A stretch of 64,000 bases of DNA. Source: Bacteriovorax sp. Seq25_V. GTDB taxonomy: Bacteria; Bdellovibrionota; Bacteriovoracia; Bacteriovoracales; Bacteriovoracaceae. Location: NCBI RefSeq assembly GCF_000447795.1, contig NZ_AUNI01000014.1, positions 62,001 through 126,000 of the forward strand, read 5' to 3'. Below are positions 26,291-35,519 of the stretch, in pieces; within the stretch, counting starts at the first letter, position 1; every line of letters begins with the position of its first letter. The position numbers and the translations under genes were made by a program. The notes below the pieces were generated by a model. The model searched no databases. It saw only the letters and a program-made list of their open reading frames with translations, and was not told the DNA's origin.

Positions 26291-26443
26291 ACTGCCCCCT
26301 TCCAGTGGTGTTGAAATTGACATCATCATTAAGCAATCCAAGTAGTTAAAATCTTTCATTTGCGACAGTTCCGTTCAATTTCAGACGTCCACTTTCTACA
26401 AAGTATTTAGCAGAACTTCCAACACCACTCAAAGGGAGCAGTT
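26290..26443. repeat. Inverted-repeat element, copy C
   Basis: 154-bp element with arms at 26290-26313 (AACTGCCCCCTTCCAG then TGGTGTTG) and 26420-26443 (CAACACCACT then CAAAGGGAGCAGTT). Compared with copy A the arms differ at a paired position, A-T in A against G-C here, so pairing is kept. As in copy A, TGGTGT in the left arm can pair locally with a nearby ACATCA. It begins at the last base of the hemA stop and ends about 70 bp before a small secreted protein gene. The interior is unlike those of the other copies. Confidence 0.8.
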
Positions 26444-26514
26444 CTTACAGGGTGTTTGACAACTTCAACACAAAAAAGATACCACTTAAGAAATTCTTTT
26501 TTGGAGTAAAAAAA

Positions 26515-26799
26515 ATGAAATATTTAATGCTTCTTGCTCTTAGTACTTTGCCAGCGTTTGCGAATTACGAAGAAACTAATATTGAAACTTCTGCTATAAA
26601 TATTGAGGGACATTACTCAAAACCAAAACTATCTCAAGCAGACAAAGTTAGAGAATATAGAAGACAATTAGAAGCACAAAACGAAGAGATGCTTAAAAAG
26701 AAAATGGAAACTCTTCGACTTCAACAAGAGCTTCTCCTAATGAAGAAAATTCAAAATGCATTTAATCAATCAATGCAAAATATAGATAATATCCAATAA
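26515..26799 (+). CDS. Small secreted coiled-coil protein
   Basis: A 94-aa protein with a signal peptide (MKYLMLLALSTLPAFA). The mature part is dominated by one charged helix (about 40-85) rich in Glu, Lys, Gln and Leu in heptads, probably a coiled coil. No family is recognised. The ATG at 26515 has GGAG eight bases upstream; an in-frame upstream start at 26452 lies just past element C. A bidirectional terminator follows. It may be a periplasmic structural or scaffold peptide. Confidence 0.72.
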   Translation: MKYLMLLALSTLPAFANYEETNIETSAINIEGHYSKPKLSQADKVREYRRQLEAQNEEMLKKKMETLRLQQELLLMKKIQNAFNQSMQNIDNIQ

Positions 26800-26803
26800 T
26801 GAA

Positions 26804-26830
26804 AAAGGGGCTCTAGTGCCCCTATTTTTT
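26804..26830. terminator. Bidirectional terminator
   Basis: GGGGC/GCCCC around a TCTAGT loop, flanked by an A-run on one side and a T7 run on the other, so it can stop both the small secreted-protein mRNA (plus) and the giant kinase mRNA (minus, whose stop codon region overlaps it). Confidence 0.85.
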
Positions 26831-29800
26831 TAAAAGCGTGAGATAAAATGTTGTCCCATGCTTTACTGAATCTTCGTCCTGGTGGACAGAATCGACTCTG
26901 GCATGACCACCAAATTTATGAATATAAACTTTTATAATATTTAGTCCAAAACCACTACCTTTCTCATTACTTGTTCCAGATGATGAACTATGGACTTCAG
27001 AAGTAAATAGTTTGTTTCTAAAATTCTCAGTCATACCGACACCAAAGTCCTGAATAGCAAGCGTAATCGTCTCATCATCTTCAGTAGCAATATAACAATC
27101 GATATGGGAGTGTTCATAACTATATTTGATAGCATTTGAGAATATATTATTAAATACGTTAACAACAAGTGCAACACCATCAGCAACAACAGTACGGCCA
27201 ACAAGATCAGGGTTAACGCGAACAACGATGTCTTTTTGCGCAAGTCTTTCCTCAAAAGTCATTATCGATTCATTGAGCTTCTCTTCGAGATTAACAATGT
27301 CGAGATTAACATTAAGAAGTTTATTCTTTGCCATTTCAAGAGTTCTAATATTGTTGATTATATAGGCTTCATTTTTGATCGCATTTTGCATTTTCGTAAG
27401 ATGTTTTTTCACATCTTCGTTTTCGTGGTCCTTTAACATATTATTCAATACACGTACGCTATGATTGTTAACCATCGTAATATTTGCAAGGTCGTGACAT
27501 AGAACACGAACGAGAATATCTTTATCGGCATGGGACTTTTCTAACTCTAGAGTCTTTAGTTCAAGAAGTTCAGTTCGCTCTTTAACTTTCTGCTCTAGAC
27601 TTTGAAGAAATAACGCATTTTCAAGCGAAAGAGCAATCTGTGTTGTTAACAATTCCATCGTCTTCGTCTTATCAATCGAGAATACGCCTTTAAGATCCTT
27701 ATTAACAAGGAAAAGGACTGCTTTAATGTCATCATTTGAGCGAAGAGGGAGCGCGCAGATAGAAAACACGCGATTGTTTGTGAAATAACTATCTTTTGAA
27801 AAATTATTATACTCAGAAGCATCATCGAGACGAACAACTTCCCCAGTATTGTAAACATACTCTATAATTGCACGACAGAATCTCATCTCACGATGCCCAC
27901 TGTGAGAATCAGAAAGAAGATGGTATTCTGAACCTTGTTTCTGTACAATCAGCCCGTCTTGAGCGTTTGTATATTCTATTGCAATTTTCTTAACTTCAGA
28001 AATAAGAGAATCAAGACTTATGTGCTTGGCAATTGACTTTGAAATTTCAAGAAGTACATTATGGGCAATTCTCGAGTTATGATTATTTAACATAAACTGA
28101 CTTGAGAGATTATTAAGATATTCTTCCTTCGCGGGAAACTCCCACGTCTGATAGGCCTCAATACTTTTTTGAATATATCCACGTGCATTTACATAGCGCT
28201 TATTCTTGATCAAAAACAATGAATAAAGTTCACTAGCGATTGCAACAATATTCACAAACCCATCTTCCTCTGCTGCATCAATTGCTTGTATATAGTAATT
28301 TTGGATCTTTATATTCGACTCATTTGTAAATGCGTCCATATACTCAGCTTTGGCAAGATAGAAGCGTGCTCGAAAATTCTCAGGCATAACATCTTTCATT
28401 TTACTCAGATGATGTAAACTACTCTTACACAACGTTACTGCTGAAAGCTTACGACTATTTGACATATCGCCCTTTCTTACAAGAGCAGAACAAATTAAAA
28501 CAGAAAAGAAATAATGTTCGAATAAAACAATTTGTTTTTGAGTTCCAATCTCACCAATTTTTTCTGCAACTAGCGTATACTCAAACGCCTTTTGAATATC
28601 GTTGAGTAAGTACAACTTAATTGCCTCAAAGATATAAAACCAGGAAAGTGTCTGCTTATCATCGACGAGGCCTTGAACTTTTAAAAACTCATCAACATCA
28701 AAGCCTTCATCTATTTTAGAATATTTTACATCTGCAAGTCCTGAGATAGCTGTTGTAAAACGACGAAGAACCTGCATAATTGGCAACATGTACTGATCGC
28801 CTACTTTGTCACAAAACTGGCTATATTCAAGAACATTTTCGTAGACTTCAGAAAGAGGTTTTCCAATATAAAGCTCACGGGAAGTTAGACAATATAGACT
28901 ATAACTAGCAAAATTAAAGTCTCCACAATCGACACCTGCATAGTGCCCCTTTCTAAGCCAAGGGATACTCTCGCGTATTGGAGCATGATAAAACTGAACA
29001 AAGTTATTCCAAGCAAATAAGACCTTTGAGTAATAACGGTGCCCATTGAGCTTCTTGTTAAGCTTAACAGCAACTTTAACAAGTTCATGGGCCCGTTTAT
29101 AGTTTTTCAAGGCAACTGCTTCTACAAAACCCATTAAGGAAATTGCATAACTACCAACATCGCTATTACCATAACGAAGAGTTAAAACAAGGCAATTGAG
29201 ACAATTAAGTAACATTGACTCTGGACTTTGTATGAAACAACTTGGTGACATATTTGATAGAATCTTAAGTGCTGCAATGGCATCTTCATTAGTCGCAACA
29301 GGATTTTCCAATATTTTCTCATTGCTATTAAACAAAAACATTATCTTCACTTGTAATAACTTCGGCGCGACATGATACATCTTAGTCTTAGCAGGAAATG
29401 AAATACCATAGAGCTTCAAGGCCTTCGCTCCTACTGTAACAGCGTCATCAGCTCTGCCTTGTAAGGTATAATAATTCATCAGAATCTCATATACCTTGGC
29501 CTTATCTCTGTTAGACCTTGCACGTTCTAAAATATAATTATATAAACTTTCAGCCTTATGCGTTTCATTACAAAGATAGTAACACTCAGACAAGTGTGTC
29601 CCCACATCGAGGGCTTCTTCATAATTACTTTCCCAACGATCATCAGGAAGTAAGTTATATGATATCTCAAAGTATTCTCTTGCTGCTTGAAACGCAGATG
29701 ACTCATACGCCTTAAGCCCTGCAACTTTATTAATCTTAGAAGTATAAGGACGATTCACCTCACCACCATGTTCAAGTAGCTTATTTGCGTGAAAAGTGAG

Positions 29801-31882
29801 ATCGAAAACAAGATCATCATTATCATCAGTTGTAATACTCTCATAGTAGTTTGAGATATGCCGGTGAAATTCAAGACACTTTTTTTGCTCAATTGTCTCA
29901 TACAAAGCTTGTTGAATTTTATCATGAGCAAATTTGAATACAGAATTTTTCAATTCCTCTGCATCCTGAACTTTTACAAAGCGGTAATTGATATCCAATG
30001 CATTAATATACTTTTTCTCCAGGCCAACAATTAATGCTTCGAGACAAACTTCTTTAGAAATATCGAGGGTATGGGAAACAATATCAATGTCAAATTGTGC
30101 TCCCACTGCGGAAGCGCATTGTAAGACTTCTAGAAACCGTGGTTCAATTCGATTAAGGCCTTGAACAAGTAACTCAATTAAGTTATTCGATATCTCAATC
30201 TCACCAATTTTCTTAGAATCAAAGTTCCAAATATTTAACACTTCATCAAAAAATATTATTTCTCGTTCATAGAGCGATTTCAAAATACTCTGAGCAAAAA
30301 ATGGATTACCATTTGTTTTTTCAAAAATAACTTGAGCAAGAAGTCGTTCAGACTTATCTTTTAGATGGAGCGTGTTCTTTATCAACTTTTCTAAATGTGA
30401 AACTTCCAAATTTTGAAGCTCAATATTGTCAACAATTCCTCCCAGAGCAATTGATTCATTAATACAAATCTGCCAAGGATGATTAGGACCAACTTCATTA
30501 TTACGATAACCTGCTATAATAAGAATATTGTGATCTTTTATATCTGTAATAAGAAACTTAATAAGGCTAATCGTCGAACTATCTGCCCACTGGAGATCGT
30601 CAAGAAATAATACAATTGGCTTACCACTTTCTTTAAAGACACTAATAAAGCTAGAAAAAGTCTTACAAAACAAATTGAGAGACTCTGTAGCACTTAGTTC
30701 ATCCTTCAGTTTTTTTGTGTGGGGAAATAAATTTTTAACTGCTGGTATAACATCAGAAATCAATGAAATATTATCTCCAACGGTCTTCTTTATTTTGTCG
30801 ACATAAGATTGAACAACATCTTGTGACTCTGTTAAAACCTCATTAACTAACTGAGTAATTGCCTGATTAAGTCCTGAAAAAGGGATATTTTTCTTTAGCT
30901 GATCAAATTTTCCTGAAATATAATATCCGTTGTGCTCTGTCATTGGTCTTTTTAACTCAGACACGAGAGCAGTCTTTCCAATTCCAGAAAAACCACTAAC
31001 TAAAGCGAGGCGATTGCGTCCAAAAACAACATCCCCATAAGCCTTCATTAACAGACTAGTCTCTCTTTCGCGACCGTGCAAAGTTTCATCAATTTTAAAT
31101 GTTACAAGCTTATCATACTTCCCAAGAATGAACTCATCGCTGCTTCTCTTCCCTTCAATTACCAGTGCACAAAATTCAAGATCAGACAAGATTCCCTTTG
31201 CAGATTGATACCTATCTTCAGAATTTTTTTCCAACATCTTATCTATTACTTTTGAAAGACATGGATTAATTCTATTATCCAAATCACACAGAGATTGTGG
31301 CTTTTTCGTTAAATGTGCATGGATTATCTTGTGATTATCTTTCTCTTCAGCAAAAAGAAATTTTCCTGTAAGCGAATAATAAAATAAAGCACCTAGTGAA
31401 TAAATATCGCTTCGATAATCAATACTGCGATTCATTCGACCAGTCTGTTCAGGAGAGATGAAATGATAGTTTCCAAAAACACGATTGAGATTAGTATTTA
31501 CAATTAACTCACTACTAATCTCAGAATAAAGCCTAAAATCACTCAGCTTAATAATATCACGTTCAAAATCAACGACAACAGAACGAGGATTAAGATTATT
31601 AAAGACAATATTTTTTGCCCATAAGAAATCAAGAGCGTTCAATAAACCGGTTGCCATCTTTAGAAGTTCATAAAAAGAAAGACTTTCAATTGATACCCTG
31701 GCCTCCAATGTATTGTAGTGCTGCTGAACATCTAGGCTAATTTTTTGTGATGAGATAATATTTGGATGTTCCAAATTCTTAATTAATTCGAACTCTCTCT
31801 TTTTAGCGACGAGCTCTATATTTTCATTACTATCAAATGAAATGTTATTTTCAGTACGATTTATTTTTATATTAGTTGTCAT
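26822..31882 (-). CDS. Giant pseudokinase-AAA-TPR-GAF-histidine kinase
   Basis: A 1686-aa cytoplasmic sensor. Residues 1-265 are a Ser/Thr-kinase-like fold with the family GNYHFISPEQTGRMNR activation segment. The catalytic loop reads VFNNLNPRS (94-101) where the family has IHKDINPSN, and DFG is DFR (115-117), with no glycine loop, so it is a predicted pseudokinase. Residues about 270-560 are an AAA/STAND ATPase: Walker A GFSGIGKT (297-304), Walker B FLDDLQWAD. Then come about 650 residues of TPR-like helices, a GAF domain (about 1280-1430), and a histidine kinase with LCHDLAN H-box and HATPase motifs DFGVGMT and GSGFGLNI. The hybrid receiver is absent, and no response regulator is adjacent. 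Confidence 0.88.
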   Translation of the reverse strand: MTTNIKINRTENNISFDSNENIELVAKKREFELIKNLEHPNIISSQKISLDVQQHYNTLEARVSIESLSFYELLKMATGLLNALDFLWAKNIVFNNLNPRSVVVDFERDIIKLSDFRLYSEISSELIVNTNLNRVFGNYHFISPEQTGRMNRSIDYRSDIYSLGALFYYSLTGKFLFAEEKDNHKIIHAHLTKKPQSLCDLDNRINPCLSKVIDKMLEKNSEDRYQSAKGILSDLEFCALVIEGKRSSDEFILGKYDKLVTFKIDETLHGRERETSLLMKAYGDVVFGRNRLALVSGFSGIGKTALVSELKRPMTEHNGYYISGKFDQLKKNIPFSGLNQAITQLVNEVLTESQDVVQSYVDKIKKTVGDNISLISDVIPAVKNLFPHTKKLKDELSATESLNLFCKTFSSFISVFKESGKPIVLFLDDLQWADSSTISLIKFLITDIKDHNILIIAGYRNNEVGPNHPWQICINESIALGGIVDNIELQNLEVSHLEKLIKNTLHLKDKSERLLAQVIFEKTNGNPFFAQSILKSLYEREIIFFDEVLNIWNFDSKKIGEIEISNNLIELLVQGLNRIEPRFLEVLQCASAVGAQFDIDIVSHTLDISKEVCLEALIVGLEKKYINALDINYRFVKVQDAEELKNSVFKFAHDKIQQALYETIEQKKCLEFHRHISNYYESITTDDNDDLVFDLTFHANKLLEHGGEVNRPYTSKINKVAGLKAYESSAFQAAREYFEISYNLLPDDRWESNYEEALDVGTHLSECYYLCNETHKAESLYNYILERARSNRDKAKVYEILMNYYTLQGRADDAVTVGAKALKLYGISFPAKTKMYHVAPKLLQVKIMFLFNSNEKILENPVATNEDAIAALKILSNMSPSCFIQSPESMLLNCLNCLVLTLRYGNSDVGSYAISLMGFVEAVALKNYKRAHELVKVAVKLNKKLNGHRYYSKVLFAWNNFVQFYHAPIRESIPWLRKGHYAGVDCGDFNFASYSLYCLTSRELYIGKPLSEVYENVLEYSQFCDKVGDQYMLPIMQVLRRFTTAISGLADVKYSKIDEGFDVDEFLKVQGLVDDKQTLSWFYIFEAIKLYLLNDIQKAFEYTLVAEKIGEIGTQKQIVLFEHYFFSVLICSALVRKGDMSNSRKLSAVTLCKSSLHHLSKMKDVMPENFRARFYLAKAEYMDAFTNESNIKIQNYYIQAIDAAEEDGFVNIVAIASELYSLFLIKNKRYVNARGYIQKSIEAYQTWEFPAKEEYLNNLSSQFMLNNHNSRIAHNVLLEISKSIAKHISLDSLISEVKKIAIEYTNAQDGLIVQKQGSEYHLLSDSHSGHREMRFCRAIIEYVYNTGEVVRLDDASEYNNFSKDSYFTNNRVFSICALPLRSNDDIKAVLFLVNKDLKGVFSIDKTKTMELLTTQIALSLENALFLQSLEQKVKERTELLELKTLELEKSHADKDILVRVLCHDLANITMVNNHSVRVLNNMLKDHENEDVKKHLTKMQNAIKNEAYIINNIRTLEMAKNKLLNVNLDIVNLEEKLNESIMTFEERLAQKDIVVRVNPDLVGRTVVADGVALVVNVFNNIFSNAIKYSYEHSHIDCYIATEDDETITLAIQDFGVGMTENFRNKLFTSEVHSSSSGTSNEKGSGFGLNIIKVYIHKFGGHARVDSVHQDEDSVKHGTTFYLTLLKK

Positions 31883-32078
31883 GGTGTCTCCAATAGTACT
31901 ATCGGTTTAACCTATAAAATTTTAATTATTTTATTGATAAATATCTTTAATTGATGGATCATTAATAATTATTGTTTTTCTACCATCGAGGTATACTATT
32001 TGCTACAGTAAAGAAGTAAGTCTAATTGCTGGATCAACAATTTTTAGTGCTACGTTTCTAAGTTATATCAAACTAAAA

Positions 32079-32822
32079 TTGTCAACTTTGCAGAGTCAGC
32101 AGAAGAAAAATGTTGTTATAAACATGCTTCTAGGCTACCTCGCCATAGGGATACATCAGTTTTTAGAATACTTCGCTATTCTTAACGGAAGCTCGATTAT
32201 ATACAAAGTCGGACTACTATCTTCTATCTCAGCTATGTTTTTTAATCTAAGGGCCAGTGAATTTTTCTTTGATAAGAAATTGGGCTCGAAGCAACTGCTT
32301 GCGATACTTTTCTTGCTCGCAATACATATCTTCACTCGTGAGATGAGTTTTGAAAACGCACACTTCTACGTTAGAGGAAAAGACCATTTTTATTGGGGTG
32401 CCCTTTGGATGATATTCTTCCTTTATTGGAATCTTATTCACTTTATATATTATCTTCAAAACTATGGACGCTTAGGTGCAAAAGAAATTAGAAATTTTCC
32501 ATTTGCAGCACTTAATATTTCTTTCATCCTCTCTGCGGTCTATTGCTATATTCTTGGACTTTCCAAAAAGCTAGACTTTCTTCCGGCCTGTGGTTCATTT
32601 GAAATTGTTTTTGATGCTCCAAGCATCTGGTGTGTTTTTGCAACGATTCAAGGAATTTTTCTATATTTCTACTTGAAAAATTATTTGGCCAGCACTAGCG
32701 TAATTGAATATCGAAAACCCGCTTGGAAAATAGCAATTATTTTAGCAATTATTATTGAGGTTATTATCTTCCTAACCCTGCCAATTTTCTCTGCACTCTC
32801 ATACAAGATGATCCTTCGTTAA
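32079..32822 (+). CDS. Polytopic membrane protein, unknown
   Basis: About 247 aa with roughly seven hydrophobic helices and no recognised catalytic motif; the pattern resembles a 7TM sensor module without an output domain. The start is uncertain. The frame is open from 31941 with no ATG; a TTG is at 32079 and the first ATG at 32124, within the first helix (MLLGYLAIGIHQFL). The TTG is kept because it gives a charged cytoplasmic leader. It is divergent from the giant sensor kinase, so a signalling partnership is conceivable, but nothing in the sequence shows it. Confidence 0.6.
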   Translation: MSTLQSQQKKNVVINMLLGYLAIGIHQFLEYFAILNGSSIIYKVGLLSSISAMFFNLRASEFFFDKKLGSKQLLAILFLLAIHIFTREMSFENAHFYVRGKDHFYWGALWMIFFLYWNLIHFIYYLQNYGRLGAKEIRNFPFAALNISFILSAVYCYILGLSKKLDFLPACGSFEIVFDAPSIWCVFATIQGIFLYFYLKNYLASTSVIEYRKPAWKIAIILAIIIEVIIFLTLPIFSALSYKMILR

Positions 32823-32825
32823 TAA

Positions 32826-32856
32826 TACTCCAGGCATGTTTAAGACCTGGAGTATA
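32826..32856. other. Stem-loop between convergent genes
   Basis: ATACTCCAGG (32826-32835) and CCTGGAGTAT (32847-32856) form a perfect 10-bp stem. No T-run follows on either strand, so it may mark a Rho-dependent or processed mRNA 3' end. Confidence 0.6.
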
Positions 32857-32870
32857 GTGAATAATTTGAA

Positions 32871-34331
32871 TTAGTACTGTATGGAAGCTGGTATATCTTT
32901 TACTGGCATATAGTTTGGCATTGGAAGATTCTTTTCAGTCTTATAAAGTTCTTCTCTAAATTTAATAACGGCATCTTTAAGCTTCGGTAAGTTGAATTGA
33001 TAAAAAGCATCAATTGTTAACGAAACATTTGTCGGCTTAAAGAATAACCAATTTGCTAATATTAGTCGCGTTTGATCCATAATGCTTGCCACATCTCCAA
33101 GGTCCAACTTGAAATCAGGATTCTTATATGAAGGTGATGCCACTCTCACGCGTAGTGGATTTTTATTCATTGGGATTTCAGCATAGGTTTTATGATCTGC
33201 ACCGTGCCCGATTGTGATATCCCAGATATAGGAAGCAACAGCGTGATTTAATATTCCCTCTTTCCAAATTTCTTCGCCATTTGGAAATGTGGGCATCTCT
33301 GCATTGATATAGTTCGCCCAACGAGTAACAAATTTATCACCTCGAGGAATTTCCGCCAAAATATTTGACACAAAATCAAAGTAGACTTTGTAGTAAATAT
33401 CATGAAACTTTCCATACGCCGTTTCATTTTTCTGAGGCCCCATTAATGGATAAAAGTATTTCGGGTACGAGGGATTATCTTTTATTCCATGATAACCTAG
33501 TACAACAAGATCACGCATTGACTCTCCAGTAGCTGGAAATGGGGCATAAATCATCCACCATTTATTTTGCAGGAGAGATAGCTTGCTATTTAGAACCTGC
33601 CAATCAAGCTTTAAAGTTAATTCGGTATGAGGATAGATTAATTGGAAAAGAATATGATCCTTTGGTACTGCTGTTTTCGTAATAGCATTAATTGCATCCA
33701 TAGGAAAATGTAAACGAGGATGAGTTGCCACGATCACGTGATTTGCTGCACCTTGAAGTGAAATATACTTTGCAAGCATCCAGAGGTCACCATCGCTATG
33801 ATCAACCACATAATCACGAAGGTTGATTGCGATAAGTTTAATACCGTTATCATGCTTCTCAAAAAGTGCGATACTTGGTTCACACTTAACTCCAGAAACA
33901 GGAACAAGTAGCTTCATGCCGATAAAGTCACAAACGTAATAGTTCTTTCCTTCTTCGAGGTAATCTTTAAAAGTTGCTCTCACACTCTGTGTGAGCGTAT
34001 CTGTAAGAAATTTACTATAACAGGTATTGTAGTAGTAATCACAAAACTCCTCATCTGAAACAGGAGAAACCTTCCACCACATAATTGCTTTAAAGAGTGC
34101 CACCGGCCACATGAAAATCCATGTAAAAACATAACGACTACCAATCATCATCCACCAGTAGAACAATTCAACAAATGGGATATGAAGAACGCCCGGAGCT
34201 TCTCCAAATGGATGATTGGGCGATGGTTGAGGCCATGGGCCTTGGCGGTCATAAAGAAAATCTTCAGGAGGTAGATCCTCAAACTCACTCTCTAGTGTTA
34301 AATCATCTGAAAACTTAGTTTTCATATCCAT
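32871..34331 (-). CDS. Lipoxygenase-like protein
   Basis: A 486-aa protein without a signal peptide. Residues 184-240 align with the lipoxygenase iron-binding helix region: WMLAK, then HVIVATHPRLHFPMDAI aligned without gaps to the family HELVSHxxxTH pattern, then VPKDHILFQLIYPHTELTLKLD for the HPxxxLLxPH stretch. Near 370, YIWDITIGHGADH matches the second iron site (H376; H380 where plant enzymes have Asn and some animal enzymes have His). The second HX4H histidine is T203, with H204 beside it, and the chain ends SIQY rather than in Ile. A hydrophobic N-terminal stretch (about 48-86) could bind membrane. Activity is uncertain. Confidence 0.65.
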   Translation of the reverse strand: MDMKTKFSDDLTLESEFEDLPPEDFLYDRQGPWPQPSPNHPFGEAPGVLHIPFVELFYWWMMIGSRYVFTWIFMWPVALFKAIMWWKVSPVSDEEFCDYYYNTCYSKFLTDTLTQSVRATFKDYLEEGKNYYVCDFIGMKLLVPVSGVKCEPSIALFEKHDNGIKLIAINLRDYVVDHSDGDLWMLAKYISLQGAANHVIVATHPRLHFPMDAINAITKTAVPKDHILFQLIYPHTELTLKLDWQVLNSKLSLLQNKWWMIYAPFPATGESMRDLVVLGYHGIKDNPSYPKYFYPLMGPQKNETAYGKFHDIYYKVYFDFVSNILAEIPRGDKFVTRWANYINAEMPTFPNGEEIWKEGILNHAVASYIWDITIGHGADHKTYAEIPMNKNPLRVRVASPSYKNPDFKLDLGDVASIMDQTRLILANWLFFKPTNVSLTIDAFYQFNLPKLKDAVIKFREELYKTEKNLPMPNYMPVKDIPASIQY

Positions 34332-34343
34332 TGTACCTCTCCC

Positions 34344-35066
34344 TTAAAAATAAAGCGCCATCCCGATTTTTTCACCGTTCTGGTTTATTTTTTCTCCGTT
34401 ATAAAAATGATTATTAATTGACTTTTGATAGTAAAATCTTAGAAACCAAATATCGATGAAGACACCGTACTCACGCTTTCGATTATGATATGTAATTGAA
34501 TTACTCGACTCAGAGGATGAATTTGAATATTTAAAATTACCTCCCAAAAAACTTAAAAGATAAAGTTCAAAATCGACACCAAAGAAGTTTGGTGAAAATC
34601 TATTTCCAAGTTCGTCTTTTGCGTTAAGAACACCGTACTGAAGATTTAAATGTGTCGACTGTTGACTACCTCCTAGTAGTCGAAGGTTGAGATTATAAGA
34701 ATCAGTGTCAAAAAGTTTTTGACTATCACCGACGCCGCCTTCGAGACCAAGAAAAGTAAAGAACGCCTTTCCCGAGAAGTATCCCTCTGTTGAGCTTGAA
34801 GATGTTAGATCGCGAGTTTGTTTAAAATTGAATTTGTCATAGCTTAAAACAAACTCAAATAAATTACTTTCAGTATTCAGGGCAAGCCATTGATCCATAA
34901 GAGAGATTCTTTGTTTTGTTGCAAGCCAGTCTGCAAGTGTCCAGCGCGACTGTTGTTTTTCTTCATGCTTCTTAATAATAACAGTGTATATTTCATCGGC
35001 TTTAATGGCTGGACTAACACCAACAACGCTGATGAGAAAAATAATAGTAAATAGAAACAACTTCAT
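34344..35066 (-). CDS. Outer-membrane beta-barrel-like protein
   Basis: A 240-aa protein with a signal peptide (LFTIIFLISVVGVSPAIKA). The mature part has alternating aromatic and polar residues in short strands (FFGVDFELYLLSFLGGNFKYS and FLRFYYQKS) and ends in a terminal phenylalanine after GMALYF. These are marks of a beta-barrel assembled by Bam. No family is named. It is the first gene of a two-gene run, 12 bp ahead of the lipoxygenase-like gene, and GAGGTG precedes its ATG. Confidence 0.7.
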   Translation of the reverse strand: MKLFLFTIIFLISVVGVSPAIKADEIYTVIIKKHEEKQQSRWTLADWLATKQRISLMDQWLALNTESNLFEFVLSYDKFNFKQTRDLTSSSSTEGYFSGKAFFTFLGLEGGVGDSQKLFDTDSYNLNLRLLGGSQQSTHLNLQYGVLNAKDELGNRFSPNFFGVDFELYLLSFLGGNFKYSNSSSESSNSITYHNRKREYGVFIDIWFLRFYYQKSINNHFYNGEKINQNGEKIGMALYF

Positions 35067-35276
35067 AACAACACCTCAATGTCTGGTGGCCCAGAAAATG
35101 GACGGAATTCCAAACAAATAACATTGTCTCAATAAATAGAATTTGATGTAAGTGTTGAAAATTATTCCGATCCTAAGGATTTCCCTAATAAAACTTAGTA
35201 GTTAAGTCATAATAACAGAGTAAAAAAATTAAGTTTAAACAGCGAAAGTTCGCCAATGTGATAAAGGTTCTTCAAA

Positions 35277-35507
35277 ATGGAAATAAAAACTGCCCCACTC
35301 TCGTTCACACAACTCAGTCTTAAAAGTCCAGTGACAAACTCAGTTACAACGAGGACGGCTTCTCTTACCCTGGCCCAGAACTTAGATAAACCAGTGAATA
35401 AATATTCAACAAATCAATGGAAGTATGAACCAGTGCAAGGCCACTACCGAAATACTTTTGTAGAAGATCAGACCGCAAATTATTTAAAACGATTAAATAA
35501 AATCTAA
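35277..35507 (+). CDS. Small hypothetical protein
   Basis: A 76-aa soluble protein, Ser/Thr-rich at the N-terminus (TRTASLTLAQ) and ending YLKRLNKI. No signal peptide, helix bundle or family is recognised. An AAAGG ribosome site precedes the ATG. It lies 12 bp before the FecR-domain gene on the same strand, which supports it as a real gene co-expressed with that protein. Confidence 0.5.
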   Translation: MEIKTAPLSFTQLSLKSPVTNSVTTRTASLTLAQNLDKPVNKYSTNQWKYEPVQGHYRNTFVEDQTANYLKRLNKI

Positions 35508-35519
35508 AAAAGGCTGCAA

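Noticed and set aside
31942-32078. Upstream extension of the polytopic membrane protein
   Set aside because: The frame is open but contains no ATG, GTG or TTG with a ribosome site; composition looks intergenic.
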